From the NCBI GenBank assembly GCA_902806215.1, contig CADCVT010000058.1:1-19875 (forward strand): DNA of 19,875 nt, written 5' to 3'. Source of the stretch: an uncultured Solirubrobacteraceae bacterium. Lineage in GTDB: Bacteria; Actinomycetota; Thermoleophilia; Solirubrobacterales; Solirubrobacteraceae. Position numbers and translations under genes: made by a program. The notes under the pieces were generated by a model, which saw only the letters and a list, made by a program, of their open reading frames with translations, did not search any database and was not told the DNA's origin. Positions 12,567-19,488 of this stretch are shown here, piece by piece (positions within the stretch are counted from its first letter, which is position 1; each line of letters starts with the position of its first letter).

Positions 12567-14944
12567 CGCCGGACATCCTCACACGACCTCGAGACGCGGT
12601 CGACGGGGTCGGCGAACACGACGTCGCGGCCGAGGCCGCAGTCGACGGTGTCGGTGCCGCCGCGCACGACGTTGATGCGGTCGTTGCCGCGGCCGCCGCG
12701 CACGGTGTCGAAGTCGAGGTTGCCGAACAGCTGGTCGTCGCCGAGCCCGCCGTCGATGACGTCCTCGCCGCGGTCGCCGGTGATGCGGTCGTCGCCCTCG
12801 TCGCCGTAGATGACGTCGTCGTCGTTGCGCCCGGCGAGGATGTCGTCGCCGAACCCGCCGTGCAGCTCGTCGTCGCCGTTCTCGCCGTCGACGTAGTCCT
12901 CGCCGCCGCCGCCGAAGAGGCGGTCCGCCCCGTTCTTGCCGAACATCGAGTCGACGCCGGGCGTCCCGCGCAGGAGGTCCTTGCCGTTCGTGCCGCGGAC
13001 GATGGAGACCGGCTCTTCGTCGGTGGCCGGTTCGGGCGGAGCGAAGTTCACGGTCTCGCAGTCCACGATCGAGTCGCGCGGCGCCTGCGCGGCCCGCGCG
13101 ACCGGCGGCGGGAGCAGCGAGGGCTGCGGTTGCGGCTCGGCGGGCGGCGGCGTCGCGCCCGGGTCCGGACCGGTCGGCTGCTGCTGCGTCGTGTTCGCGT
13201 CCTCGACGAACACGGTGTCGTTGCCGGGCCCGCAGTCGATCTCGTCGCGCTCGGTGTCGGCGGCGCGGACGGTGTCGTCGCCCTCGCCGGCGTCGACGGT
13301 GTCGCGGCCCGGACCGGCCACGAGGAGGTCGTCCCCCTCCCCACCGAGCAGCTCGTCGGCGCCCGACCCGCCGTCGACGGCGTCCTTGCCGCTGCCGCCC
13401 TCGGCGGTGTCGTCGCCGCTGTCGCCGCGGACGGTGTCGTCGCCGTTGTTGCCGGCGAGCAGGTCGCGCGCGCGGCCGCCGTCGACGTAGTCTGCGCCGT
13501 CGCCGCCGCCGATGTTCTCGGTGCCGCGCTCGCCGTCGAGGCGGTCGTCGCCGTCGCCGCCGCGGATGAGCCGGTCCGAGCCGCGGCCGCCGCGGACGAG
13601 GTCGTTGCCCGGGCCGCCGTAGAGGCGGCGGTCGTTGCCGAACGAGGTCTCGACGATCTCGTCGTCGCCCGGTCCGGCGTAGATGAAGTCGTTGCCGTCG
13701 CCGCCGTCCATGCGGTCGTTGCCGTCGCCGCCCTCGGTGAAGTCGTCACCGGTCCCGCCGTCGACGCCGTCGTTGCCGGCACCCGCCGAGATGCGGTCGT
13801 TGCCGGATTCTCCGCGGAGCGCGTCGTCGCCCGCGCCGCCGTCCATCCGGTCGTCGTACGTCCCGCCGACGAGCACGTCGTTGCCGTCGCCGCCCTCGAG
13901 CCGGTCGTTCTCGCGCCCGCCGGCGAGCTGGTCGTCGCCCGCGAAGCCGGTCAGCTCGTCGCGCCCGCGCGAGCCGCGCAGGACATCGGGTCCCTCGGTG
14001 CCGAACGTCCGCGCCAGGCCCGGCTGCACGGCGATCGCGAGCGGCCGGGTCCCGGGCAGGCCGACGACCCCGACGCGCCGCAGGCCGAACGGCGAGACCA
14101 GCGAGACCGCCGCTCCCCCGGCGTCGGCGAGGTAGAGCCGGCTGCCGTCGGGGGCCCAGCCGGGCGCGCCGGGACCGGCGCCGGTGAGGAAGCGGTGGAC
14201 CCTGCGCGAGCCGAGCTCGACCACCGCGGCGATCGCGCCGGCGGCGAGCTCGCCGACCGCCAGGCGCGCGCCGTCCGGCGACAGGTCGAGGGCGCCGCCG
14301 AGCCCCTTGCCGAGCTTGAGCCCCTTGCCTGCGGGCTTGCGCTCGCCTGGCTGGAAGAGGAAGAGCCTGGCGCTTGCCGTGGACACCCAGGTCCGGTTGG
14401 CTCCGTCAACGGCGACCCCCCGCGCTCCCTTGACCTTCACACGCCTCAGCAGACGACCGCCTACGACGTCAATCAGGGCGACACGCTTGTTCGCGAGCAC
14501 GGCAGCTGCGAGGGAACCTCCGGGCGAGATGGACACGGACCCCAAGCCCTGACCGCGCAGTTGGACGCTGCGCTGCACCTCGAGCGTCCCCGGAGACAGG
14601 ACGAACAGCCGGTCCCCCGCAACCGCCACCACTCGACCGCCGGCGGCAGCGACGCCGCGGACCGCCCCCGCCCCGAGCGGCCGGTCCACGACCTCCGTCG
14701 GCGCGTCGAGGTTCACGCCGACCACGCTGTCGCCCGTCGCGAAGTACCCGCGCCGCCCGTCGGGAGACACGGCGGCGCCCACGGCGGGCCCCGGAAGCGG
14801 GATCCGGCCGGAGACCTCGTTCGAGACGACGTTCAGCAGGACGCCCTCGGGCGTCCCGGTCGCGACGACGGCGACACGCGCCGACGCCTCGGAGGCGACG
14901 ACGAGGAGGGTCAGGCAGGCGAAGAAGGCGGCGACGGAACGCAC
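12563..14944 (-). CDS. Secreted propeller plus RTX-type calcium-binding repeat protein
   Basis: About 793 residues from GTG 14944. RSVAAFFACLTLLVVASEASA is a signal peptide. Residues ~24-315 form a YncE-like propeller (AVSPDGRRGYFATGDSVVGV, PGWAPDGSRLYLADAGG). Residues ~315-576 hold many nonapeptide RTX repeats (GGxGxDxUx: GGDGNDRMDGGDGNDFIYAG). A Pro/Gln linker (~583-621) follows, then a second RTX block (~648-781). RTX repeats fold as Ca2+-loaded beta-rolls outside the cell. The N-terminus could extend upstream in frame, but that stretch overlaps the LOG gene and lacks a signal peptide. The protein lacks an obvious enzyme domain; type I secretion is unlikely given the Sec-type signal. It begins 25 bp after the LOG stop and its stop overlaps the SUFU start, so it sits inside the riboswitch-headed run. 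A matrix or surface role is inferred. Confidence 0.9.
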   Translation of the reverse strand: MRSVAAFFACLTLLVVASEASARVAVVATGTPEGVLLNVVSNEVSGRIPLPGPAVGAAVSPDGRRGYFATGDSVVGVNLDAPTEVVDRPLGAGAVRGVAAAGGRVVAVAGDRLFVLSPGTLEVQRSVQLRGQGLGSVSISPGGSLAAAVLANKRVALIDVVGGRLLRRVKVKGARGVAVDGANRTWVSTASARLFLFQPGERKPAGKGLKLGKGLGGALDLSPDGARLAVGELAAGAIAAVVELGSRRVHRFLTGAGPGAPGWAPDGSRLYLADAGGAAVSLVSPFGLRRVGVVGLPGTRPLAIAVQPGLARTFGTEGPDVLRGSRGRDELTGFAGDDQLAGGRENDRLEGGDGNDVLVGGTYDDRMDGGAGDDALRGESGNDRISAGAGNDGVDGGTGDDFTEGGDGNDRMDGGDGNDFIYAGPGDDEIVETSFGNDRRLYGGPGNDLVRGGRGSDRLIRGGDGDDRLDGERGTENIGGGDGADYVDGGRARDLLAGNNGDDTVRGDSGDDTAEGGSGKDAVDGGSGADELLGGEGDDLLVAGPGRDTVDAGEGDDTVRAADTERDEIDCGPGNDTVFVEDANTTQQQPTGPDPGATPPPAEPQPQPSLLPPPVARAAQAPRDSIVDCETVNFAPPEPATDEEPVSIVRGTNGKDLLRGTPGVDSMFGKNGADRLFGGGGEDYVDGENGDDELHGGFGDDILAGRNDDDVIYGDEGDDRITGDRGEDVIDGGLGDDQLFGNLDFDTVRGGRGNDRINVVRGGTDTVDCGLGRDVVFADPVDRVSRSCEDVRR

Positions 14945-14969
14945 GCGGAGGACTTCGCGGCCTCGCGGC

Positions 14970-15686
14970 TCACTCCTCGCCCCACTGCCGGTGCACGGCC
15001 GACGCGCAGATCTCCACGACCTCCTCGATCGAGTCGGTGACGTGGAGGATGTCGAGGTCGTCGGGGCTGATGTTGCCCTCGGCCAGCATCCGCTCGCGCA
15101 GCCAGTCCACGAGGCCGCTCCAGTAGTCCGTGCCCACGAGGACGACGGGGAAGAAGCGGATCTTGCCGGTCTGGATGAGGGTGAGCGCCTCGAAGAGCTC
15201 GTCGAGCGTGCCATATCCGCCTGGCAACACGACGAACGCGCTCGAGTACCGCACGAACATGACCTTGCGCGCGAAGAAGTAGTGGAAGTCGACCTCGAGG
15301 TCGACGTAGCGCGGGTGCTCCTGCTCGAACGGCAGGTCGATGGTCAGGCCGACCGAGGTGGTGCCGGCGTCGCGCGCGCCGCGGTTCGCGGCCTCCATCG
15401 CGCCGGGGCCGCCGCCGGTGATGACGCAGAAGCCGGCATCGCCAAGCGCCCGCCCGACCGCGCGGGCCGTCTCGTACCCCGGGGACTCCTCGGGCGTCCG
15501 GGCCGAGCTGAACACGGCGACTCCCCGGGTGACGTGCTTGTGCAGGACCGCGAAGCCGCGCTCGAGCTCGGCCGCCATGCGCTCGACGCGCTGGGCGTCG
15601 GTGATCTCCGACTCGACGATCGGGAGATCGGCGGCGAAGAGCTCCTCGTCGGCGTCCTGCGGGTGGCGGAGGGGTTCGTCGGTCAG
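14970..15686 (-). CDS. LOG-family (TIGR00730) Rossmann protein, apparent CTG start
   Basis: 238 residues from CTG 15686; a start at ATG 15578 would give 202. GGGPGAMEAANRGARDAG and PGGYGTLDE are the two hallmarks of the LOG / 'lysine decarboxylase-like' family; the proven activity of the family is cleavage of nucleoside 5'-monophosphates (cytokinin riboside 5'-monophosphate phosphoribohydrolase), not decarboxylation. FHYFFARKVMFVRYSSAFVV matches the larger class II-like actinobacterial members. The upstream segment TDEPLRHPQDADEELF is typical of the N-terminus of these proteins as I recall them, arguing for the longer form. Only CTG can start it: the next in-frame codons upstream are CTT, AGG and TGA (15695). 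CTG overlaps the NlpC stop as CTGA, with GAAGG three bases before it. It is the second gene of the riboswitch-headed run. Confidence 0.88.
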   Translation of the reverse strand: MTDEPLRHPQDADEELFAADLPIVESEITDAQRVERMAAELERGFAVLHKHVTRGVAVFSSARTPEESPGYETARAVGRALGDAGFCVITGGGPGAMEAANRGARDAGTTSVGLTIDLPFEQEHPRYVDLEVDFHYFFARKVMFVRYSSAFVVLPGGYGTLDELFEALTLIQTGKIRFFPVVLVGTDYWSGLVDWLRERMLAEGNISPDDLDILHVTDSIEEVVEICASAVHRQWGEE

Positions 15687-16492
15687 AAGCCTTCAGGATG
15701 ACGCACGGTGAAGCCGCTCGGCGAGCGGTTGTCACGCTGCCACCTGGATCCGGTCTTGCCACGGCCGCTGGTGTCGAACCGCAGGCCGGCGACGACCATG
15801 TACATGTGGCCGCCGTTCGCGTAGGTCGTGATCCACTCGCCCGGGCCGCTCTCGCCCCACGAGGTGAAGCCGCCGGAGGCCATCGAGGCGTCGAGCAGAC
15901 CGCCGCCGTGCAGCGCGTAGGAGACCGAGCCCGAGCAGTCGTAGCCCGAGTCCTCCCACTTGCCGTGGCCGCCGCCGTAGCGGTAGGGCTTGTGCGCGAT
16001 CTCGTTGGCCGCGGCGATGACCTTCTTGACCTCTTCCGGCGCGTCGGCCGGCGGGATCGCGAGGCCGTCCTCGGTCAGCGTCGCCTTGGAGCCGGCGACC
16101 TGCTGGGCCGAGACGGCGCGCGGGCGGGCCTTCTTCTCGGTCTCGGACGAGTAGGAGAAGCCGCCGGGCGTCTTGGCGGGCTGCAGCGCGGTGCGGATGC
16201 GGCGGATGTCGCCGGCGGTGACGCGGCCGTCGACGCGGAGGCCGAGCTCGCGCTCGAGGCGGATGACCGCGCGGCGCGTGCCGGGGCCGAAGACGCCGTC
16301 GGCCTTGCTGGCGAAGCCGGCCTTGTGCAGCAGCTGCTGGAGGGCCTTGACGTCGGCGCCGCGGGCACCCTTCGCCAGGGGCCGGTCGCCCAGATCGGCC
16401 TGCGCCGAAGCGGCGACGCCGAGGAGGAAGAGCACGGTGAGGGCAGCAGCAGACAGAGCTGACGCCAGGCGAACAGGAACGACGGTAGGCAC
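15683..16492 (-). CDS. Secreted peptidoglycan hydrolase: PG-binding domain plus NlpC/P60-like domain
   Basis: 269 residues. A signal peptide covers ~1-32 (LTVLFLLGVAASAQA). Residues ~40-97 are a PG_binding_1 domain (GADVKALQQLLHKAGF, DGVFGPGTRRAVI). After a linker, residues ~155-269 form the NlpC/P60-like catalytic domain, with Cys186 in GYDCSGSVSYAL and His229 in GGHMYMVVAGLRFD. This divergent form is common in Thermoleophilia. NlpC/P60 enzymes cleave peptide cross-links in cell-wall stem peptides. The GTG start at 16492 has GAGGT upstream. The leader carries a c-di-AMP riboswitch, which in actinobacteria often controls wall hydrolases. The stop overlaps the LOG start. First gene of the run. 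Confidence 0.93.
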   Translation of the reverse strand: MPTVVPVRLASALSAAALTVLFLLGVAASAQADLGDRPLAKGARGADVKALQQLLHKAGFASKADGVFGPGTRRAVIRLERELGLRVDGRVTAGDIRRIRTALQPAKTPGGFSYSSETEKKARPRAVSAQQVAGSKATLTEDGLAIPPADAPEEVKKVIAAANEIAHKPYRYGGGHGKWEDSGYDCSGSVSYALHGGGLLDASMASGGFTSWGESGPGEWITTYANGGHMYMVVAGLRFDTSGRGKTGSRWQRDNRSPSGFTVRHPEGF

Positions 16493-16507
16493 GACGGAAC
16501 GACCTCA

Positions 16508-16647
16508 CTCTTTCGCGGGTGCCTACGGGGTTAGCTGTCGGGCTCGCGCAGAAAGAGCAGCGCTACGACGCAGACCGGCGTCGATTCGCCCCTGGCCGTC
16601 ACCGCACACACGCGACGACAGCCTTTGGTTCCCCCGCTCCGAAGCCA
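16508..16647 (-). promoter_or_regulatory. Cyclic di-AMP riboswitch (ydaO-yuaA type)
   Basis: Read on the minus strand, the leader contains the conserved blocks of the ydaO motif in order: GAGCGGGGGAACCAAAGG (around 16640-16623), GGGGCGAATC (16592-16583) and GACAGCTAACCCCGTAGG (about 16539-16522). The outer P1 stem can form from GCGGG (16637-16633) and CCCGC (16519-16515). The NlpC Shine-Dalgarno and GTG follow about 15-25 nt later. In known cases, ligand binding lowers expression of cell-wall hydrolase and osmolyte genes. Boundaries are approximate. Confidence 0.88.
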
Positions 16648-16872
16648 TCGTGGCCACGGACTCGGCAGGTCACATAACGGGGGAGAACATAGCGACTTGC
16701 GGTGACAGGACTTCCGGAGCGCGGATTTGGCGCCTTCGCGACACCATTTTCGAGATCGCTGGGGTGTCAGCTGGCAAACCCTGGGGTGCCAGGTTCTCAA
16801 GGTGAACCGGCACGGATCCGATGAGTCTCGTGGACCCTGTCCTCCCCCTTCCTTCTCTGGAGCCATCTCTTC
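16648..16872. other. Intergenic region between the riboswitch and the glycoside-hydrolase gene
   Basis: No gene is seen. The base composition is less GC-rich than the flanking coding sequence. It must hold the promoter of the riboswitch transcript (minus) and that of the plus-strand gene at 16873, but no pair of hexamers is convincing. An imperfect repeat and two small hairpins lie at 16759-16811. A TGGAG at about 16857-16861 is the likely Shine-Dalgarno of the plus-strand gene. Confidence 0.5.
16759..16811. repeat. Imperfect tandem repeat with two small hairpins
   Basis: CTGGGGTGTCAG (16759-16770) and CTGGGGTGCCAG (16781-16792) match at 11 of 12 bases with a 22-bp period. CTGGCA (16771-16776) can pair with TGCCAG (16787-16792), and GGTTC pairs with GAACC just downstream. 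It could be a degenerate REP-like unit, an operator or part of a structured leader of the plus-strand gene; I cannot decide. Confidence 0.4.
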
Positions 16873-18516
16873 GTGCGCAGACTCGTTCCCCTCATCGGCC
16901 TGCTGGCCGCACTGATCGTCCCCGCGACGGCCCCTGCGGCCGAGATCGGGCTGAACATCGCCGGCGGTGCCGCCGCGACCGAGGCGGACGTCAACCAGCT
17001 CGCCGACGCGAACGCCAAGTGGGCGCGGCACTTCCTCTTCTTCGACGACATCGACCGGGCCGGCATGGCCGACTTCCGTCGCAACGTCATCGACCCCGAG
17101 CAGAAGCGCGGCGTCAAGACGCTCATCGTGGTCGCGGGCAAGACGCAGGCCGCCCCGAACCCCGACGAGTACGCCCAGCGGATGAACGAGATGGCCCGCA
17201 CCTTCAAGGGCGCGACGATGGCCTACGAGATCTGGAACGAGGCCGACGAGCCGCTGTGGTGGAAGCCGGCCCCGAACGCGGCCGACTACGTGAACCTCCT
17301 CAAGAAGTCGTACGCGACGATCAAGGAGGCGGACCCGAGCGCCACCGTGCTCGCCACGCCGACGACCGGCGCGAACTACGGCTGGGTCGAGGAGCTGTAC
17401 AAGAACGGCGCGAAGGGCCACTTCGACGCGATGGGCGTCCACACGGACACCGCTTGCCTGATCGACTCGCCGTACTCCTACTACCGCGACCCCGCGGCCG
17501 GGAACCGGATCGCCCGCTTCACGTTCCTCGGCGTCCGCGAGGTCAAGGCCGCGATGGTCGCGAACGGCGACGACAAGCCGGTCTGGATCACCGAGCTCGG
17601 CTGGGCCGCGCGCGACAACGAGACCTGCGACTCCGGCACGTTCGCCGGCAAGAAGAAGGCCGGCGTCAGTGAGGCCCAGCAGGCCCAGTTCATGCTCGAG
17701 GCGTTCCACTGCCTCAACGCCGATCCGGCGTTCGGCGTGACCGTCGCGATGTGGTTCACCCTCCGCGACCCGCACTACGGCCTGTACAGGCCCGACGGCT
17801 CGCCCCGCCCCGCGCTCGACGCGTTCAAGGGCATGGGCGGCAACACCGCCAACGACAAGCTCCAGGGCCCGTGCGGTGACTTCGTGGCACCGGGCGTGCA
17901 GATCCTCGAGCCGCAGCCGGGCGCCGTCATCGGCCTGAACGACAGCCTGAAGATCCGTGCCACGACCGACGACAAGTCCGTCCTGCGCATGACCTTCTCG
18001 GTCGCGTCGACCCCGCAGGAGATCCGCAACTTCACCAACAACGGGAACCCGCTCGACCTGGCCGGCAACATGCCGTTCCTCGACTGGCAGGGCGTCAAGA
18101 AGCTGCCCGTCGGCGACCACAAGGTCATCGTCACGGCGATCGACCCGAGCGGCAACGCCGGTAGGGCCGAGGTCCCGTTCAAGCGGATCAACCCGGTCGC
18201 GCTGCCGGCCAAGGGCGTCAAGTTCGGCAAGCTGAAGCTGTCGGGCAAGGGCAAGAAGCGCAAGCTCGCCGGCAAGGTCGAGCTGCCCTACGCGTTCGGC
18301 CTCACCGCCAAGGACAAGGTCAAGGTGGAGTGGCAGAACAAGCGCAAGGGCAAGTGGAAGAAGATCCACGCCGGCACGAAGGCCGCCAACAAGCCCTCCG
18401 GCTTCGTCTTCTCGCAGAAGCTGAAGTTCGCCGGTCAGTGGCGCGTGCGCGTCATCTTCGAGGGCAAGGCGCCCTACAAGAAGACCGTCGGCAAGTGGAT
18501 CAAGTTCAAGGTCTGA
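16873..18516 (+). CDS. Secreted clan GH-A glycoside-hydrolase-like protein with Ig-like and lysine-rich C-terminal domains
   Basis: 547 residues. The GTG start at 16873 gives a signal peptide (RRLVPLIGLLAALIVPATA). Residues ~25-320 look like a (beta/alpha)8 glycoside hydrolase: AYEIWNEADEP carries Asn122-Glu123, the NE acid/base pair of clan GH-A, and WITELGWAARD carries Glu241, the likely nucleophile after strand 7. The pattern is closest to GH5/GH39-type domains; the substrate is unknown. Residues ~337-420 form an Ig-like domain (VQILEPQPGAVIGLNDSLKI). The last ~120 residues are very lysine-rich (KFGKLKLSGKGKKRKLAGKV) and may bind acidic wall polymers (inference). A TGGAG Shine-Dalgarno lies ~11 nt upstream. 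The end overlaps the convergent GT-A-like gene by 11 bp. Confidence 0.88.
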   Translation: MRRLVPLIGLLAALIVPATAPAAEIGLNIAGGAAATEADVNQLADANAKWARHFLFFDDIDRAGMADFRRNVIDPEQKRGVKTLIVVAGKTQAAPNPDEYAQRMNEMARTFKGATMAYEIWNEADEPLWWKPAPNAADYVNLLKKSYATIKEADPSATVLATPTTGANYGWVEELYKNGAKGHFDAMGVHTDTACLIDSPYSYYRDPAAGNRIARFTFLGVREVKAAMVANGDDKPVWITELGWAARDNETCDSGTFAGKKKAGVSEAQQAQFMLEAFHCLNADPAFGVTVAMWFTLRDPHYGLYRPDGSPRPALDAFKGMGGNTANDKLQGPCGDFVAPGVQILEPQPGAVIGLNDSLKIRATTDDKSVLRMTFSVASTPQEIRNFTNNGNPLDLAGNMPFLDWQGVKKLPVGDHKVIVTAIDPSGNAGRAEVPFKRINPVALPAKGVKFGKLKLSGKGKKRKLAGKVELPYAFGLTAKDKVKVEWQNKRKGKWKKIHAGTKAANKPSGFVFSQKLKFAGQWRVRVIFEGKAPYKKTVGKWIKFKV

Positions 18517-19249
18517 GCTCGTCCAGCTGATCCACCCGCTTGAACGGGTGGCAGAAGAAGTGCCCTTCCGATCTGGCCGCCCTCAGGGCGGCCAGATCCT
18601 TCTCCGGGGGCGCGTTGACGTAGGCGTAGAGGTCGCTGAAGCGGTCGACGTCGTCGAGGCGGAAGCCGAGGTGGTGGATCAGCGTCGGGACGTAGAGCTC
18701 GAGGTAGCCGGGGACGTGGTCGATCGTCGCGAACGCTTCGAGCGCCTTGCGGCGGATGAGCATGCCGGTGCCGAGGCAGCCGTAGAGCTCGGTCGGGTCC
18801 TGCCGGGTCGAGACTGCATCGACGAGGGCATGAAGCCTTGCGTCACCGCGGGCTCGCAGCGAGTGCGGCCAGTTCGTGTCGTCGCGCCGCGAGCAGTTCT
18901 TGCCGAGGAGATCCGCACCTGCGTGGTCGATGACCTGGCGCAGGGCGATCTCGAAGTCGTTGCGGAGCACGATGTGGTCGTACTCGGCGAGGAAGACCAG
19001 GTCGATCCCCTCGTCTTTCTCGATGACGCTGTTCCAGGCCTGCACCAACAGGCCGGTGTACTGCTGCTGAGCGAGCGGCCCGCGCAGCGACGGGTCCTCG
19101 ACGAAGATCTTCTCGGGATGCGCGACGGCGTCGAAGTCCTCGCGGCTCCCTCCGTGGCAGACGAGGACGCGCGCGTCGGGAGGGAACTGCCGCAGCGACG
19201 CCGCGACGCCGCCGGCGTCGAGGTGCGTGACCAGCAGCGTCAGGATCAC
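18506..19249 (-). CDS. Glycosyltransferase-like (GT-A fold) hypothetical protein
   Basis: 247 residues, cytoplasmic. The N-terminus LTLLVTHLDAGGVAASLRQF and LVFLAEYDHIVLRNDFEIAL (with E-Y-D at 89-91 in place of a DxD metal motif) resemble nucleotide-sugar glycosyltransferases of the GT-A fold. ELYGCLGTGMLIRRKALEAF resembles the acceptor-side loop of such enzymes, and ends with HFFCHPFKRV. The family is not recognised with certainty, and activity is not shown. The GTG start at 19249 overlaps the stop of the 80-residue gene as GTGA. Codons near the 3' end (DLAALRAARS) lie in a perfect 13-bp hairpin. Confidence 0.75.
   Translation of the reverse strand: MILTLLVTHLDAGGVAASLRQFPPDARVLVCHGGSREDFDAVAHPEKIFVEDPSLRGPLAQQQYTGLLVQAWNSVIEKDEGIDLVFLAEYDHIVLRNDFEIALRQVIDHAGADLLGKNCSRRDDTNWPHSLRARGDARLHALVDAVSTRQDPTELYGCLGTGMLIRRKALEAFATIDHVPGYLELYVPTLIHHLGFRLDDVDRFSDLYAYVNAPPEKDLAALRAARSEGHFFCHPFKRVDQLDELRP
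18570..18598. terminator. 13-bp perfect hairpin within the 3' coding region of the GT-A-like gene
   Basis: GATCTGGCCGCCC (18570-18582) and GGGCGGCCAGATC (18586-18598) pair perfectly around a TCA loop. It lies 54 nt after the plus-strand glycoside-hydrolase stop and could end that transcript. Its core CGCCC-TCA-GGGCG is the same as that of the hairpin at 9936-9962. Confidence 0.6.
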
Positions 19250-19488
19250 GGGGCGCCGAGGTCCGCGACCGTCAGCTCGATCTCGCGCTCGCAGGCGTCC
19301 GCGGCCTCGTGCCGGAAGACGAGCGTCCGGCGGCTCGAGAACGCGACGCGCACGACCGCGCGCTCGGCGCCATAGAGTCGAAGCCGGCCGCCGCTCAGCA
19401 CCGGGAACGCGCGGAAGAGCACGCCGCCGCAGCGCTCGCAGCGCACCGCCGGCGCGAGGCGCAGCAGGCGGTTGCCGATCCGCCTCAT
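19246..19488 (-). CDS. Small CxxC (zinc-ribbon-like) hypothetical protein
   Basis: 80 residues from ATG 19488. RCERCGGVLFRAFP has one CxxC knuckle of zinc-ribbon type; a second cysteine (DACEREIEL) is present near residue 68, so the site may be incomplete. The rest is beta-rich (GGRLRLYGAERAVVRVAFSS, TLVFRHE). I do not recognise a family. The ATG overlaps the M20 peptidase stop (ATGA) and its stop overlaps the GT-A-like start (GTGA), so three genes form a translationally coupled run. The longer open frame upstream is low-complexity antisense-type sequence over the peptidase gene and is not used. Confidence 0.72.
   Translation of the reverse strand: MRRIGNRLLRLAPAVRCERCGGVLFRAFPVLSGGRLRLYGAERAVVRVAFSSRRTLVFRHEAADACEREIELTVADLGAP

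Noticed and set aside
12600..13980. CRISPR-like or satellite array (repeated GTCGTCGCCGTC)
   Set aside because: The spacing is 27 bp or its multiples with no unique spacers; it is codon repetition from GGDGND-type RTX nonapeptides.
12860..15040. A 726-codon open frame on the plus strand opposite the RTX gene
   Set aside because: It is a shadow of the GC-rich RTX repeats on the other strand: V/A-rich low-complexity sequence, no domains, no ribosome site.
16531..18369. A 612-codon minus-strand open frame opposite the glycoside-hydrolase gene
   Set aside because: The plus strand codes for a signal peptide and conserved NE/TE catalytic motifs; the minus frame overlaps the riboswitch and has no recognisable domain.
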